Source: Paramicrobacterium humi (GTDB lineage Bacteria > Actinomycetota > Actinomycetes > Actinomycetales > Microbacteriaceae). From it: DNA of 64,000 nucleotides. The stretch spans positions 2,480,001 to 2,544,000 of the forward strand of contig NZ_FNRY01000001.1 in assembly GCF_900105715.1 (NCBI RefSeq). Reading direction: 5' to 3'. Made by a program: the position numbers and the translations under genes. Positions 54,835 to 63,355 of the stretch are shown piece after piece. The first letter of the stretch is position 1, and each line of letters starts with the position of its first letter. The notes below the pieces were generated by a model. That model worked only from the letters and a program-made list of their open reading frames with translations, did not search any database and was not told where the DNA came from.

Positions 54835-55166
54835 TCGATTGGGTAGCGTTTCTCATCGTCTTCGCCTCGGCGCTGATCGGCGCGCTCGTCGTCGTCGGGC
54901 TCTACGCGCTCGGCCTGCGCCTGCTTGTCACGGCCGGCCGAGTGCCCGTCGTCGTGCCGGCGGAGTTCACGGACGCCATCACGGTGATGAGCCCGAAGAA
55001 GATCGCCCAGGCTGAGAAGAAGGCGGAGAAGGCGGCGCGCAAGAACCCGCTGACGCCCGCCCAGCAGATGGCGGCGCGAGTGGGTGCGTACGCGTGCTTC
55101 GTGCTGTGCGCGGGTGCCGTGCTGTTCGGCATCTACCTGATCGTCCCGGCACTGCACGGGGGCTGA
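54831..55166 (+). CDS. Small two-helix membrane protein coupled to pit
   Basis: 111 residues. Helix 1 (WVAFLIVFASALIGALVVVG), a cytoplasmic helical Lys/Ala-rich middle (IAQAEKKAEKAARKNP) and helix 2 (AYACFVLCAGAVLFGIYLIV). GTG overlaps the pit stop, so it is probably an accessory subunit or regulator of the phosphate transporter; no PhoU domain is seen. Confidence 0.78.
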   Translation: MIDWVAFLIVFASALIGALVVVGLYALGLRLLVTAGRVPVVVPAEFTDAITVMSPKKIAQAEKKAEKAARKNPLTPAQQMAARVGAYACFVLCAGAVLFGIYLIVPALHGG

Positions 55167-55170
55167 TAGC

Positions 55171-55207
55171 GCTCGGGGCGCTCCGGCTGTCGCCGAGCGC
55201 CCCGAGC
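55171..55207. terminator. Bidirectional terminator between pit and uraA operons
   Basis: GCTCGGGGCGCT (55171-55182) pairs with AGCGCCCCGAGC (55196-55207); inside, CGGC and GCCG pair around TGTC. It is followed by the convergent permease gene. Confidence 0.8.
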
Positions 55208-55224
55208 ACAACCCCGCGGGGGAG

Positions 55225-56505
55225 TCACTCCGTGCCGCGCCACCGTCCGATCCACGTCATGACGTGGTAGATCGCGATGGCCGCGATCGTTCCGAAGGCG
55301 ATGCCGTTGAACGTGACACCGCTCGCCTCGTCCGACCAGACGAAGTTCGCGATGCCGATGATGAGGGCGGTCGCTGCCGTGAACTGATTGACGGGCTTGT
55401 TGAAGTCGACTCTGTTGTCGAGCCAGATCTTCACGCCGATGATGCCGATCATGCCGTACAGCGCCGTGGTCACGCCGCCGAGAACGCCGGCGGGAATGGT
55501 GTTGATGAGCGCGCCGAACTTCGGTGACAGTGCGAGCACGATGGCCACGAGGCCCGCGACCCAGTACGCCGCCGTCGAGTAGACGCGAGTGGCCGCCATG
55601 ACGCCGATGTTCTCGCCGTACGTCGTCGTCGCCGAGCCGCCGCCGAACCCGGCGAGCATCGTCGCCAGGCCGTCTGCGAGCAGGCCGCGACCCGTCTGCT
55701 CGTTCACGGACGGGTCCGTCATCTGCGCGACGCCGCGAATGTGCCCGACGTTCTCAGCGACGAGCACGAGCACGACGGGCAGGAACGCGGGGAGCAGCCC
55801 CCACAGTTCAGGGTGCGTGAACGGGTTCTCCGGCGCCGACAGGTGCGGGAAGCCGATCCACGCCGCTTTCTGCACGGTGGAGAAATCCACTTCGCCGAGG
55901 AACGCGGCGGCGATGTAGCCGACGACGACGCCGAGGAAGATCGAGAGCCGGCCGAGGATTCCGCGGAACAGCACCGACGAGAGGATCACCGCCGCGAGTG
56001 TGATGGTCGCGCTGATCGGAGCGAGCTTGAAGTTGTTCCAGGCGGCGGGACCAAGGTTGAAGCCGATGAGGGCGACGATGGTGCCGGCGACGACCGGGGG
56101 CATGACGGCGTCGATCCAGCCGGAGCCTGCGACCTGGACGATGACGCCGATGAGAACGAGGAGGAGCCCGACGGCGATGATGCCGAACTGGGCGGCACCC
56201 ATCGACTCGGCGGCGGTGGCGGCGGTGATGGGCGCGATGAACGCGAACGACGAGCCGAGGTAGCTCGGCAGCCGGTTCTGCGTGATGAGCAGGAACAGCA
56301 GCGTACCGATGCCGGAGAACAGGAGCGTCGTGCTCGGGTCGAAACCCGTGAGAATCGGGACGAGGAACGTCGCACCGAACATCGCGACGACGTGCTGGGC
56401 GCCGATTCCGATGGTCCTCGGCCACGAGAGCCGTTCAGCCGGGCCGACGATCTCTCGGGCATCGACGTTCTTGCCATCGCCGTGCAGTGTCCAGGGAAGG
56501 CCCAT
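55225..56505 (-). CDS. Uracil/xanthine permease, NCS2 (UraA) family
   Basis: Proton-coupled nucleobase symporter of 426 residues, with 14 helices typical for the family. IGIGAQHVVAMFGATFLVPI at the start, GSSFAFIAPI, AENVGHIRGVAQ (conserved Glu in the substrate site) and GGVTTALYGMIGIIG. VAENVGHI rather than the xanthine-permease QNNGV motif favours uracil. Divergent from an AzgA-type purine permease, so the two cover pyrimidine and purine salvage. Confidence 0.9.
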   Translation of the reverse strand: MGLPWTLHGDGKNVDAREIVGPAERLSWPRTIGIGAQHVVAMFGATFLVPILTGFDPSTTLLFSGIGTLLFLLITQNRLPSYLGSSFAFIAPITAATAAESMGAAQFGIIAVGLLLVLIGVIVQVAGSGWIDAVMPPVVAGTIVALIGFNLGPAAWNNFKLAPISATITLAAVILSSVLFRGILGRLSIFLGVVVGYIAAAFLGEVDFSTVQKAAWIGFPHLSAPENPFTHPELWGLLPAFLPVVLVLVAENVGHIRGVAQMTDPSVNEQTGRGLLADGLATMLAGFGGGSATTTYGENIGVMAATRVYSTAAYWVAGLVAIVLALSPKFGALINTIPAGVLGGVTTALYGMIGIIGVKIWLDNRVDFNKPVNQFTAATALIIGIANFVWSDEASGVTFNGIAFGTIAAIAIYHVMTWIGRWRGTE

Positions 56506-56658
56506 GCGATCTCGCTCTCAGTCTCGAGTGGTGGTGGACGGAACTCGCCCTTCGATACCGTAGCGGCATCCGGTCGTCTGCGCGGGGACGAGCGATCGTC
56601 GGGGGCAATAGGATGATTCCGGCGGCGACTCGGCCGCTCTCTCTCCACCCCGACGAAG

Positions 56659-56683
56659 GGGCGTGCCACGCCCACAGGAAGGA
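56659..56683 (+). promoter_or_regulatory. Hairpin and Shine-Dalgarno of the AzgA-type gene
   Basis: GGGCGT (56659-56664) pairs with ACGCCC (56668-56673), 3-nt loop, two bases before the Shine-Dalgarno AGGAAGGA (56676-56683), which decides GTG 56691 as the start. TAGGAT at 56609-56614 may be the -10. The rest of the 185-bp gap shows nothing clear. Confidence 0.45.
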
Positions 56684-56690
56684 CCCCTGC

Positions 56691-58115
56691 GTGTCAACCG
56701 GTACCACGGCGCCCAGCCGCCTCGATCGCTTCTTCGAGATCACCAAACGCGGTTCGTCCGTCGGCGCTGAGGTGCGTGGCGGCGTCGTCACGTTCGTGGC
56801 GATGGCCTACATCGTCGTGCTCAACCCCATCATCCTCTCGTCGGGCGCCGACGTGACGGGAGCAACGCTCGACTTCGCGCAGCTCTCTGCCGTGACAGCC
56901 CTCACGTCGGGTGTCATGACGATCCTGTTCGGGGTCATCGCCCGGCTGCCGTTCGCGTTCGCGGCGGGGCTCGGCATCAACTCCTTCCTCGCGTTCAGCG
57001 TCGTCGGGCAGGTAACGTGGGCCGAGGCGATGGGCCTCGTCGTGGTCAACGGGCTAATCATCGTGCTTCTGTCGGCAACCGGCCTGCGCCGAATGATCTT
57101 CGACGCCGTCCCGATGCAGCTCAAGATATCGATCACCGTGGGCATCGGCCTGTTCATCGCGTTCATCGGCTTCGTCAACTCCGGCTTCGTCACCGCGACC
57201 GGGCAGGCCTCGCCGCCCGTCGGCCTCGGGGTCGGCGGCTCCGTCGCAACCGGTCCAACGATCGTGTTCGTCGTGACGCTGCTCATCACGGGAATCCTCG
57301 TCGCCCGCAAGGTCAAGGGCGGTCTGCTCATCGGCATTCTCGCCGGCACGATCATCGCGATGATCGTCGAGGCGATCTTCCACCTCGGGTCATCGGCCGA
57401 CAATCCCGGCGGCTGGAGCCTTGCGGTGCCGACCCTGCCGAGCAGCATCGTGGCGGTGCCCGACCTCGGTCTTATCGGCCAGTTCTCGTTCGGCAGTTTC
57501 GGTCGCATCGGCATCCTCGCCTCTCTCATGCTCGTGTTCACGCTCGTCTTCACAAACTTCTTCGACGCCATGGGAACCATGACGGGCCTGTCGAAGGAGG
57601 CGGGCGTCGCCGACAAGGACGGCACCTTCCCGCGTCTCAAGTCAGCTCTGATCGTCGAGGGCGTCGGCGCTGTCGTCGGCGGCGCCACGTCCGGCTCCTC
57701 GAACACCGTGTTCGTCGAGTCTGGCGCCGGCATCGGCGAGGGGGCGCGCACCGGCTTCGCGAACCTCATCACGGGCGTGCTGTTCCTGCTCGCGATGTTC
57801 TTCACACCGCTCACGAGCATCGTGCCCAGCGAAGTGGCTGCTGCTGCCCTCGTCATCGTCGGCTGCCTCATGATGGCTCAGATCCGGGAGATCGACTGGA
57901 GCGATGTCTCGGTCACGCTTCCCGTCTTCCTCACCGTCACGGTCATGCCGCTGACGTACTCGATCGCCAACGGCATCGGCGCGGGATTCATCGCGTGGGT
58001 GATCGTGCGCTCCCTGTCCGGAAAGGCACGCCAGATCAGCCCGCTGCTGTGGATCGTGGCTGCCGGCTTCGTCGTCTACTTCGCACGGGGCCCCATCGAG
58101 GCGCTCGTCGGCTGA
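56691..58115 (+). CDS. Purine permease, AzgA (NCS2/PbuG-GhxP) family
   Basis: Adenine/guanine/hypoxanthine proton symporter of 474 residues. EITKRGSSVGAEVRGGVVTF at the start, then FAAGLGINSFLAF, TGLRRMIFDAVPMQLK, NFFDAMGTMTGLS and ATSGSSNTVFVESGAGIGEG are AzgA signatures. A longer frame is open upstream, but GTG 56691 has a strong Shine-Dalgarno and starts the conserved part. The final helix carries no targeting signal. Confidence 0.93.
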   Translation: MSTGTTAPSRLDRFFEITKRGSSVGAEVRGGVVTFVAMAYIVVLNPIILSSGADVTGATLDFAQLSAVTALTSGVMTILFGVIARLPFAFAAGLGINSFLAFSVVGQVTWAEAMGLVVVNGLIIVLLSATGLRRMIFDAVPMQLKISITVGIGLFIAFIGFVNSGFVTATGQASPPVGLGVGGSVATGPTIVFVVTLLITGILVARKVKGGLLIGILAGTIIAMIVEAIFHLGSSADNPGGWSLAVPTLPSSIVAVPDLGLIGQFSFGSFGRIGILASLMLVFTLVFTNFFDAMGTMTGLSKEAGVADKDGTFPRLKSALIVEGVGAVVGGATSGSSNTVFVESGAGIGEGARTGFANLITGVLFLLAMFFTPLTSIVPSEVAAAALVIVGCLMMAQIREIDWSDVSVTLPVFLTVTVMPLTYSIANGIGAGFIAWVIVRSLSGKARQISPLLWIVAAGFVVYFARGPIEALVG

Positions 58116-58133
58116 CGGTTCGTCGACAGGCGC

Positions 58134-58155
58134 CCGGCATGCGAGAGCATGTCGG
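58134..58155 (+). terminator. Hairpin after the AzgA-type gene
   Basis: CCGGCATGC (58134-58142) pairs with GCATGTCGG (58147-58155), one G-U pair, closed by a GAGA tetraloop (GNRA type). Confidence 0.6.
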
Positions 58156-58165
58156 CCGCGCTCGT

Positions 58166-58171
58166 TAAGCT
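58166..58171 (+). promoter_or_regulatory. Leaderless -10 box for the phosphoesterase
   Basis: TAAGCT, 6 nt before ATG 58178. The in-frame GTG at 58172 lies directly after the -10 box and would be upstream of the transcript start, so ATG is preferred. Confidence 0.55.
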
Positions 58172-58177
58172 GTGCCC

Positions 58178-59074
58178 ATGTCTGTTCAGCTCGGCCAGCA
58201 TGCTCCCGCACGGCACACCGTCGCCCACTTCAGCGACCCGCACTTGCTTTCCGGCGGGAGACAGCTCTACGGAAGGGTGCCGACCGACGAGAACCTCGCA
58301 CAGGCTCTGCTGCAGCTCGAGCGCACAGGGCTGAACCCGACGGCCATCGTCTTCACGGGAGATCTCACGGATCTCGGCGAGCCCGACGCCTACCGGCGGC
58401 TGCGTGACGCCGTCGACCCCGTTGCCGAGCGGCTCGGCTCGACAGTGATCTGGCTCATGGGAAACCACGACGAGAGACCGGCGATGCGCTCTGTCATGCT
58501 CGACGAGGTCGCGAGCGAGGAGCCTGTTGACCGCGTGTGGGACTTCGACGGACTGCGCTTCATCGGGCTCGACACGAGCGTTCCCGGATACCACCACGGC
58601 GAGCTCACGACCGCGCAGCTGCGGTGGCTCGACAGCGAACTCTCGAAGCCTGCTCCGCACGGCACCATCATCGGGCTCCATCACCCGCCCATTCCCGCGC
58701 CCCAGCCCATCTTCGACATCCTGGAGCTGCGCGAGCAGAGCCGTTTCGCCGACGTCGTTCGCGGGCGTGACGTCCGCGCAATCCTCGGCGGACACTTGCA
58801 CTATTCCAGCCATGGCACATTCGCCGGCATACCGGTGTCGGTCGCCGCCGCGACCTGCTACACGATGAACCTGTCCATGCCGCAGCGTGCCGTGAACGGC
58901 ATGGCCGGAGGGCAGGCGTTCAACCTCGTGCACGTGTACGAGGACACGATCGTTCATTCAGTGGTGCCGCTGGGCGATCACGCGGGATTCGACTCGTTCA
59001 CCGACGAGTTCATCACGCGGCTCGAACAGATGACGCCGGACCAGCGCGTCGAGGCGTTCTCGCGAAAGCGCTGA
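58178..59074 (+). CDS. CpdA-like calcineurin-type phosphodiesterase
   Basis: 298-residue metallophosphoesterase, class III cyclic nucleotide phosphodiesterase-like. Metal-binding motifs in order: HFSDPHLL (DxH), FTGDLTD (GDxxD), GNHD, LHHPP and GGHLHYSSHG (GHxH). Likely hydrolyses 3',5'-cAMP or a 2',3'-cyclic nucleotide or phosphate ester; family members are promiscuous. Monocistronic by position. Confidence 0.9.
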   Translation: MSVQLGQHAPARHTVAHFSDPHLLSGGRQLYGRVPTDENLAQALLQLERTGLNPTAIVFTGDLTDLGEPDAYRRLRDAVDPVAERLGSTVIWLMGNHDERPAMRSVMLDEVASEEPVDRVWDFDGLRFIGLDTSVPGYHHGELTTAQLRWLDSELSKPAPHGTIIGLHHPPIPAPQPIFDILELREQSRFADVVRGRDVRAILGGHLHYSSHGTFAGIPVSVAAATCYTMNLSMPQRAVNGMAGGQAFNLVHVYEDTIVHSVVPLGDHAGFDSFTDEFITRLEQMTPDQRVEAFSRKR

Positions 59075-59092
59075 TCCGGCGTCGGCCGGTCG

Positions 59093-60736
59093 TCAGAGGG
59101 AGACGTCACCGCACAAGTGAACCTCGACCCCCAGGTGGTCGAAGAACGCGGCCTTGGCGAGGAGCGCCTTGTCCGCCGTCTCCGCGTCAGGCGCGTAGAC
59201 CACTTGCGCGTGATTGGCCTTATGCCGGGCCATCAGCTGGTCCCGAGAGACACCGTCGAGCACCGCGTGCATGATGGGCCACTGCGGGTCCGTCGCGTTC
59301 AGGCGGCGCTGGGTCTCTTCCTCGGGCAGCTCGACGACGTGGCCGCGACCGATGTCGAGGTGAAGGCGGCCGTTCTCGATGTAGACGCGCGACCAGACGA
59401 TCTCGCCGGGCTTGGACACCCCGGAGAGGGTTCCGCCGCCCTTGGGGAAGAAGTGCGGCACCTGGCGCATGCTGTAGCTCTTGTCGTAACCGCCGTTGTG
59501 GCTCGCCGGCACGGCGCCGGAGATCTCGAAGACCCACACGAATTCGCCGTCGTACTCCTCGCCCCAACGGACGTCGTGGAGCGTGTTCGCCGGGTCGAGC
59601 CCCATCGCGGTCCAGATGCGGTTCGTGACGAGCGCGTCGACGGCGACGCCCTCGTCGACCTCGTTGAAGTGGGGGAGCGCCTTGCCGGCGTACAGCTCCC
59701 GCGAGCCATCCCGCGAGAGCACTTCGGGGCGTTCGACGTTGTTGAGCAGTCCCTCCGCGAGGTCGCTCGCGCTCGTCATGTCCTTGAGTCCTTGCTGGTA
59801 CTGGATGCCGACGGCGTCGAGGCCGAAGTCGTCGCTGATGCGCAGGGCCGCGATGTACATCTTCATCTGCTCGTGCACTTGCGCCGGGGTGAGCTCGGTC
59901 GCGTCGTCGGTTCCGAAGTGGAACGTGAAGCCGCGGTCGTCGAGCCACTGGCGTGCGGCCTCGGCCTCGGCATCCGTCACTCGCGCCATCTCGGCGAGCA
60001 GGGCGCTCTGCGAGAGCCGCTCCTTGTAGATGCCGAGCGGATTGAGCAGCTCGTCGTCGATGATCGCGTTGTACATGCCCATGCAGCCCTCATCGAAGAC
60101 GCCGATGATCGCCTTCTCGGTTCGCAGCTGCTCAGCGAGCGCCCGACCGAGCCGCACCTCTTCGCTCGAGCCGTCGAGCTCGGGCAGAACCCGCACGTGC
60201 GAGAGGTCGTGCGTGATGGAGCCCGTCTCGAGCCACTCACGGAGCTTGCCGAGCGCCCACTCGTCGGTGAAGTCCTTGCTCCACAGCGCCGAGTAGCGGA
60301 TGCCCGCCTTCGTCATGCTTCCCGTGAGGTTCAGCAGCCCGACGAGGCCGGGGAAGTCGCCCGCCCAGTTCGCGACGACGAGGATCGGGCCCGTGTGGGT
60401 CCGCAGCCCGGGCAGCACGTGGTGCGAGTACTGCCACACGGCGTCGACGACGACGAGCGGAGCGTCAGCCGGGATGCCGCGGAAGACGTCCATGCCCTTC
60501 TTCTGCGAGTCGATGAAGCCGTGCCCGGTCTCCGGGTCGACGTCGTGCGCGCGCACGACCGACCAGCCGAAACGCTCGGCCGCCGCGGCGAAGTCGGCCT
60601 CGAGCTGCTTCTGCGTCTCCCACCCTGCCTCGTTCGCGCTGAGACGAAGATCGCCGGACGCGACGGTGTACAGGGTGTTCGGCTCGGCCGTCGGGGCCGC
60701 ATGCTCGACGGGGAAGGCGTACGAGGCAGATGGCAT
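59093..60736 (-). CDS. L-fucose/L-arabinose isomerase-fold protein
   Basis: 547-residue cytoplasmic protein of the FucI/AraA-like sugar isomerase superfamily. Recognisable parts are DSQKKGMDVFRGIPADAP, VVANWAGDFPGLVGLLNLTG, VFDEGCMGMYNAIIDDELL and SHNGGYDKSYSMRQVPHFFP. It differs from E. coli FucI, so the aldose/ketose pair is uncertain. A perfect AAGGAGGA Shine-Dalgarno and a promoter with a LacI-like operator lie upstream; the LacI gene is adjacent on the same strand. Metal ligands were not assigned by eye. Confidence 0.75.
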   Translation of the reverse strand: MPSASYAFPVEHAAPTAEPNTLYTVASGDLRLSANEAGWETQKQLEADFAAAAERFGWSVVRAHDVDPETGHGFIDSQKKGMDVFRGIPADAPLVVVDAVWQYSHHVLPGLRTHTGPILVVANWAGDFPGLVGLLNLTGSMTKAGIRYSALWSKDFTDEWALGKLREWLETGSITHDLSHVRVLPELDGSSEEVRLGRALAEQLRTEKAIIGVFDEGCMGMYNAIIDDELLNPLGIYKERLSQSALLAEMARVTDAEAEAARQWLDDRGFTFHFGTDDATELTPAQVHEQMKMYIAALRISDDFGLDAVGIQYQQGLKDMTSASDLAEGLLNNVERPEVLSRDGSRELYAGKALPHFNEVDEGVAVDALVTNRIWTAMGLDPANTLHDVRWGEEYDGEFVWVFEISGAVPASHNGGYDKSYSMRQVPHFFPKGGGTLSGVSKPGEIVWSRVYIENGRLHLDIGRGHVVELPEEETQRRLNATDPQWPIMHAVLDGVSRDQLMARHKANHAQVVYAPDAETADKALLAKAAFFDHLGVEVHLCGDVSL

Positions 60737-60765
60737 GGATCCTCCTTGATCGGGATTGTCATCAC

Positions 60766-60794
60766 ATCCTGCCCGAAATCGATTTCACGTGCAA
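60766..60794 (-). promoter_or_regulatory. Promoter of the isomerase gene with a LacI operator in its spacer
   Basis: On the minus strand TTGCAC (60789-60794), a 17-bp spacer and CAGGAT (60766-60771) form a promoter. The spacer contains the perfect palindrome GAAATCGATTTC (60775-60786), whose central CG is typical of LacI-family operators. Confidence 0.6.
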
Positions 60795-60825
60795 GACGAC
60801 GCGCGCTCGGGAGCGGGGCCGCGGC

Positions 60826-61785
60826 TCAGTCGCCTGTGCCGAGCACGATGGTCTCGGGCGCGCTCTCCGTCCCCGCGATGCGGCGTAGCAGCACCTCGGC
60901 GGCGGTGATGCCGAGGGCGCGGGCAGGCAGGTCGATGACGAGCGTGTTCTCCGGCATGACCGGTGCGCTCGGCAGATCGCCGAGGGAGGCGACGGCGATA
61001 TCGCCCGACCGGATGCCGCCTTCGTGAAGCGCTTGGAGGGCGCCGATCGCCATCATGTTGTTCGTCGCGACAACGGCGTCGGGCGGCTGCGGAAGGGCCA
61101 GCAGCTCGCGCATCGCGGCGCGCCCGCCTAGAACGCGGAAGTCGGCGTGCCGTTCAAGGCCGGCCGTGTCGAGGCCGTGCGCGGTCATCGAGGAGCGCCA
61201 GCCCTCGAGGCGCAGCTGAGCGGTCTCGACGCTCTCCGGCCCCGTGATGCACGCGATGCGGCGTCTGCCTTGGGCGATGAGCGCTTCCGTCGCTTCGCGT
61301 CCAGCCGCGGGATTGTCGATCACCACCGAGTCCACGCGCCGATCGTGGCTGCGGCGGTCGACGGCGACGAGCGGACGGCCCGCCGAGGCGATGCGGTCGA
61401 GATCTGACGCGTCGGATGCCGGCGCGACGATGACGCCGGCCATGTGCTCGAGAACCGCGATGTCGAAGTACGCGGCCTCCTTTGTCGAATCCTCGTCGGT
61501 GTTGCACAGCACGACGCTGTAACCCGCCTCGCGGGCGCGGTCCTCGACGCCGCGAGCGATCACGGTGAAGAACGGGTTCTCGATGTCGGGAATCACGAGC
61601 GCGATCATGTTCGACGATCTGCGGCGCAGCGAGCGAGCCGTGCGATTGGGTACGAAGGAGAGCTCTTCGGCTGCCGCGCGAACCCGTTCGGCCTTCTCCG
61701 GTGAGACGCTCGAGCCATTGATCACGCGCGAGACCGTTGCCGGCGACACCTGGGCGAGGGCTGCGACGTCGTAGATGGTGCTCAC
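60826..61785 (-). CDS. LacI-family transcriptional regulator
   Basis: 319 residues. N-terminal LacI helix-turn-helix (TIYDVAALAQVSPATVSRVI) and hinge (AARSLRRRSSNMIALVIPD-like), then a periplasmic-binding-protein-type sensor domain (NPFFTVIARGVEDRAREAGY, GVIVAPASDASDLD). GTG 61785 is the start that gives the standard domain beginning. It represses or activates the isomerase gene through the operator at 60775-60786; an inverted repeat GGGGTGT/ACACCCC at 61806-61833 upstream may serve autoregulation. Divergent from aspA. Confidence 0.92.
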   Translation of the reverse strand: MSTIYDVAALAQVSPATVSRVINGSSVSPEKAERVRAAAEELSFVPNRTARSLRRRSSNMIALVIPDIENPFFTVIARGVEDRAREAGYSVVLCNTDEDSTKEAAYFDIAVLEHMAGVIVAPASDASDLDRIASAGRPLVAVDRRSHDRRVDSVVIDNPAAGREATEALIAQGRRRIACITGPESVETAQLRLEGWRSSMTAHGLDTAGLERHADFRVLGGRAAMRELLALPQPPDAVVATNNMMAIGALQALHEGGIRSGDIAVASLGDLPSAPVMPENTLVIDLPARALGITAAEVLLRRIAGTESAPETIVLGTGD

Positions 61786-61805
61786 GCGGGCTCCGTTCGG
61801 CTGGC

Positions 61806-61833
61806 GGGGTGTGCACAACCATCTATACACCCC
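61806..61833. promoter_or_regulatory. Inverted repeat between lacI and aspA
   Basis: GGGGTGT (61806-61812) and ACACCCC (61827-61833) flank a 14-bp centre that includes the palindrome TGTGCACA (61810-61817) and the TATACA/TATAGA -10-like sequence of the divergent genes. Candidate operator. Confidence 0.4.
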
Positions 61834-61866
61834 AGCCGGCTCGCCCGGCGCGGACGCAGAGGCCGG

Positions 61867-61872
61867 TAGGCT
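61867..61872 (+). promoter_or_regulatory. Leaderless -10 box for aspA
   Basis: TAGGCT, 7 nt before ATG 61880; no Shine-Dalgarno. Confidence 0.5.
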
Positions 61873-61879
61873 CCCAGTC

Positions 61880-63355
61880 ATGAGCGAATTTGCTACACGC
61901 ACGGAGACAGATTCCCTCGGATCGATGGAGATCCCCGCAGACGCGTACTGGGGCATTCACACCGCGAGGGCCATGGAGAACTTCGACATCACGAAGCGGC
62001 CGATCTCGGTGTACCCGCACCTCGTCGTCGCCCTCGCGTCCGTCAAGCAGGCGGCCGCTCGCGCGAACGCCGAGCTTGGGGCTCTGAGCCCCGAGAAGGC
62101 GGAGCTCATCGATCGGGCGTGCCAGCGCATCATCGACGGCGAGTTCCACGACGAGTTCTGCGTCGGCGTCATCCAGGGCGGCGCCGGCACGTCGACGAAC
62201 ATGAACGCCAACGAAGTGATCACGAACATCGCGCTCGAGATGGCCGGCCACGACAAGGGCGATTACACGTTCATCTCGCCCTACGACCACACGAACCGCA
62301 GCCAGTCGACAAACGACGTGTACCCCACGGCCATCAAGATCGCTCTCGCGCGTTCTCTCGTCGACCTGCTCGATGAGCTCGACCTCCTGCGCGAGTCGTT
62401 CGCGGGGAAGTCTGAGGAGTTCCGTCAGGTCCTCAAGGTCGGCCGGACACAGCTTCAGGATGCCGTGCCCATGACGCTCGGCCAGGAGTTCCACGGCTTC
62501 GCCACGACACTCGGCGAAGACCACAAGCGCCTCTCCGAGACGATCTGGCTGCTCGCCGAGATCAACCTCGGCGCCACCGCGATCGGCACCGGCATCACGG
62601 CGGATCCGCGGTACGCCTCCGTGGTTGTGCGGCACCTGAACGCCATCACTGGGCTCAAGCTCGAGACCGCTCCCGACCTTGTCGAGTCGACGAGCGACGC
62701 GGGCGCGTTCATGTCGTTCAGCGGAGCCCTCAAGCGGTCGGCGATAAAGCTGTCGAAGATCTGCAACGACCTGCGACTGCTCTCAAGCGGTCCACAGGCC
62801 GGCTTTGGCGAGATCAACCTGCCGTCGAAGCAGGCGGGCTCCTCGATCATGCCGGGAAAGGTGAACCCCGTCATCCCCGAGGTGATGAACCAGATCGCCT
62901 TCTCCGTCGCCGGAGCTGACACGACGGTGACCATGGCGGCCGAGGCGGGTCAGCTTCAGCTCAACGCCTTCGAACCCGTCATCGCGCACTCGCTGCTGCA
63001 GAGCATTCTGTGGATGGCGCGCGGCTGCCACACGCTTCGCGTGAACTGCGTGGACGGGATCACCGCGAACGAGAGTCGTCTTGAGACGATGGTCGGAACC
63101 TCTGTCGGCGTCGTCACGGCGCTCACACCGTTCATCGGTTACACCGCCGCCGCTGCGCTCGCGAAGACGGCGCTGCTGACGCACCGGAACATCGCCGATC
63201 TCGTCGTCGAGGCCGACCTCATGACGCGTGAGGAAGTCACGAAGCAGCTGTCACCTGCGCGGCTCTCGGGCCTCGAGGCGATCACGACCGCCATCCCGGT
63301 AATCGACGCTGAATCAGAACATTCGGCAGTGGGTGGTGAGCTCACCGATTCCTGA
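61880..63355 (+). CDS. aspA: Aspartate ammonia-lyase
   Basis: Reversibly converts L-aspartate to fumarate and ammonia; 491 residues. TETDSLGSMEIPADAYWGIH start, GGAGTSTNMNANEVI, TGITADPRYASVV and the fumarase/aspartase signature GSSIMPGKVNP with the catalytic Ser loop. TSTNMNANEV and the SMEIPADAYWG region distinguish it from fumarase C by pattern; the exact substrate rests on that. The 3' end overlaps the convergent FAH gene by 42 bp. Confidence 0.9.
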   Translation: MSEFATRTETDSLGSMEIPADAYWGIHTARAMENFDITKRPISVYPHLVVALASVKQAAARANAELGALSPEKAELIDRACQRIIDGEFHDEFCVGVIQGGAGTSTNMNANEVITNIALEMAGHDKGDYTFISPYDHTNRSQSTNDVYPTAIKIALARSLVDLLDELDLLRESFAGKSEEFRQVLKVGRTQLQDAVPMTLGQEFHGFATTLGEDHKRLSETIWLLAEINLGATAIGTGITADPRYASVVVRHLNAITGLKLETAPDLVESTSDAGAFMSFSGALKRSAIKLSKICNDLRLLSSGPQAGFGEINLPSKQAGSSIMPGKVNPVIPEVMNQIAFSVAGADTTVTMAAEAGQLQLNAFEPVIAHSLLQSILWMARGCHTLRVNCVDGITANESRLETMVGTSVGVVTALTPFIGYTAAAALAKTALLTHRNIADLVVEADLMTREEVTKQLSPARLSGLEAITTAIPVIDAESEHSAVGGELTDS

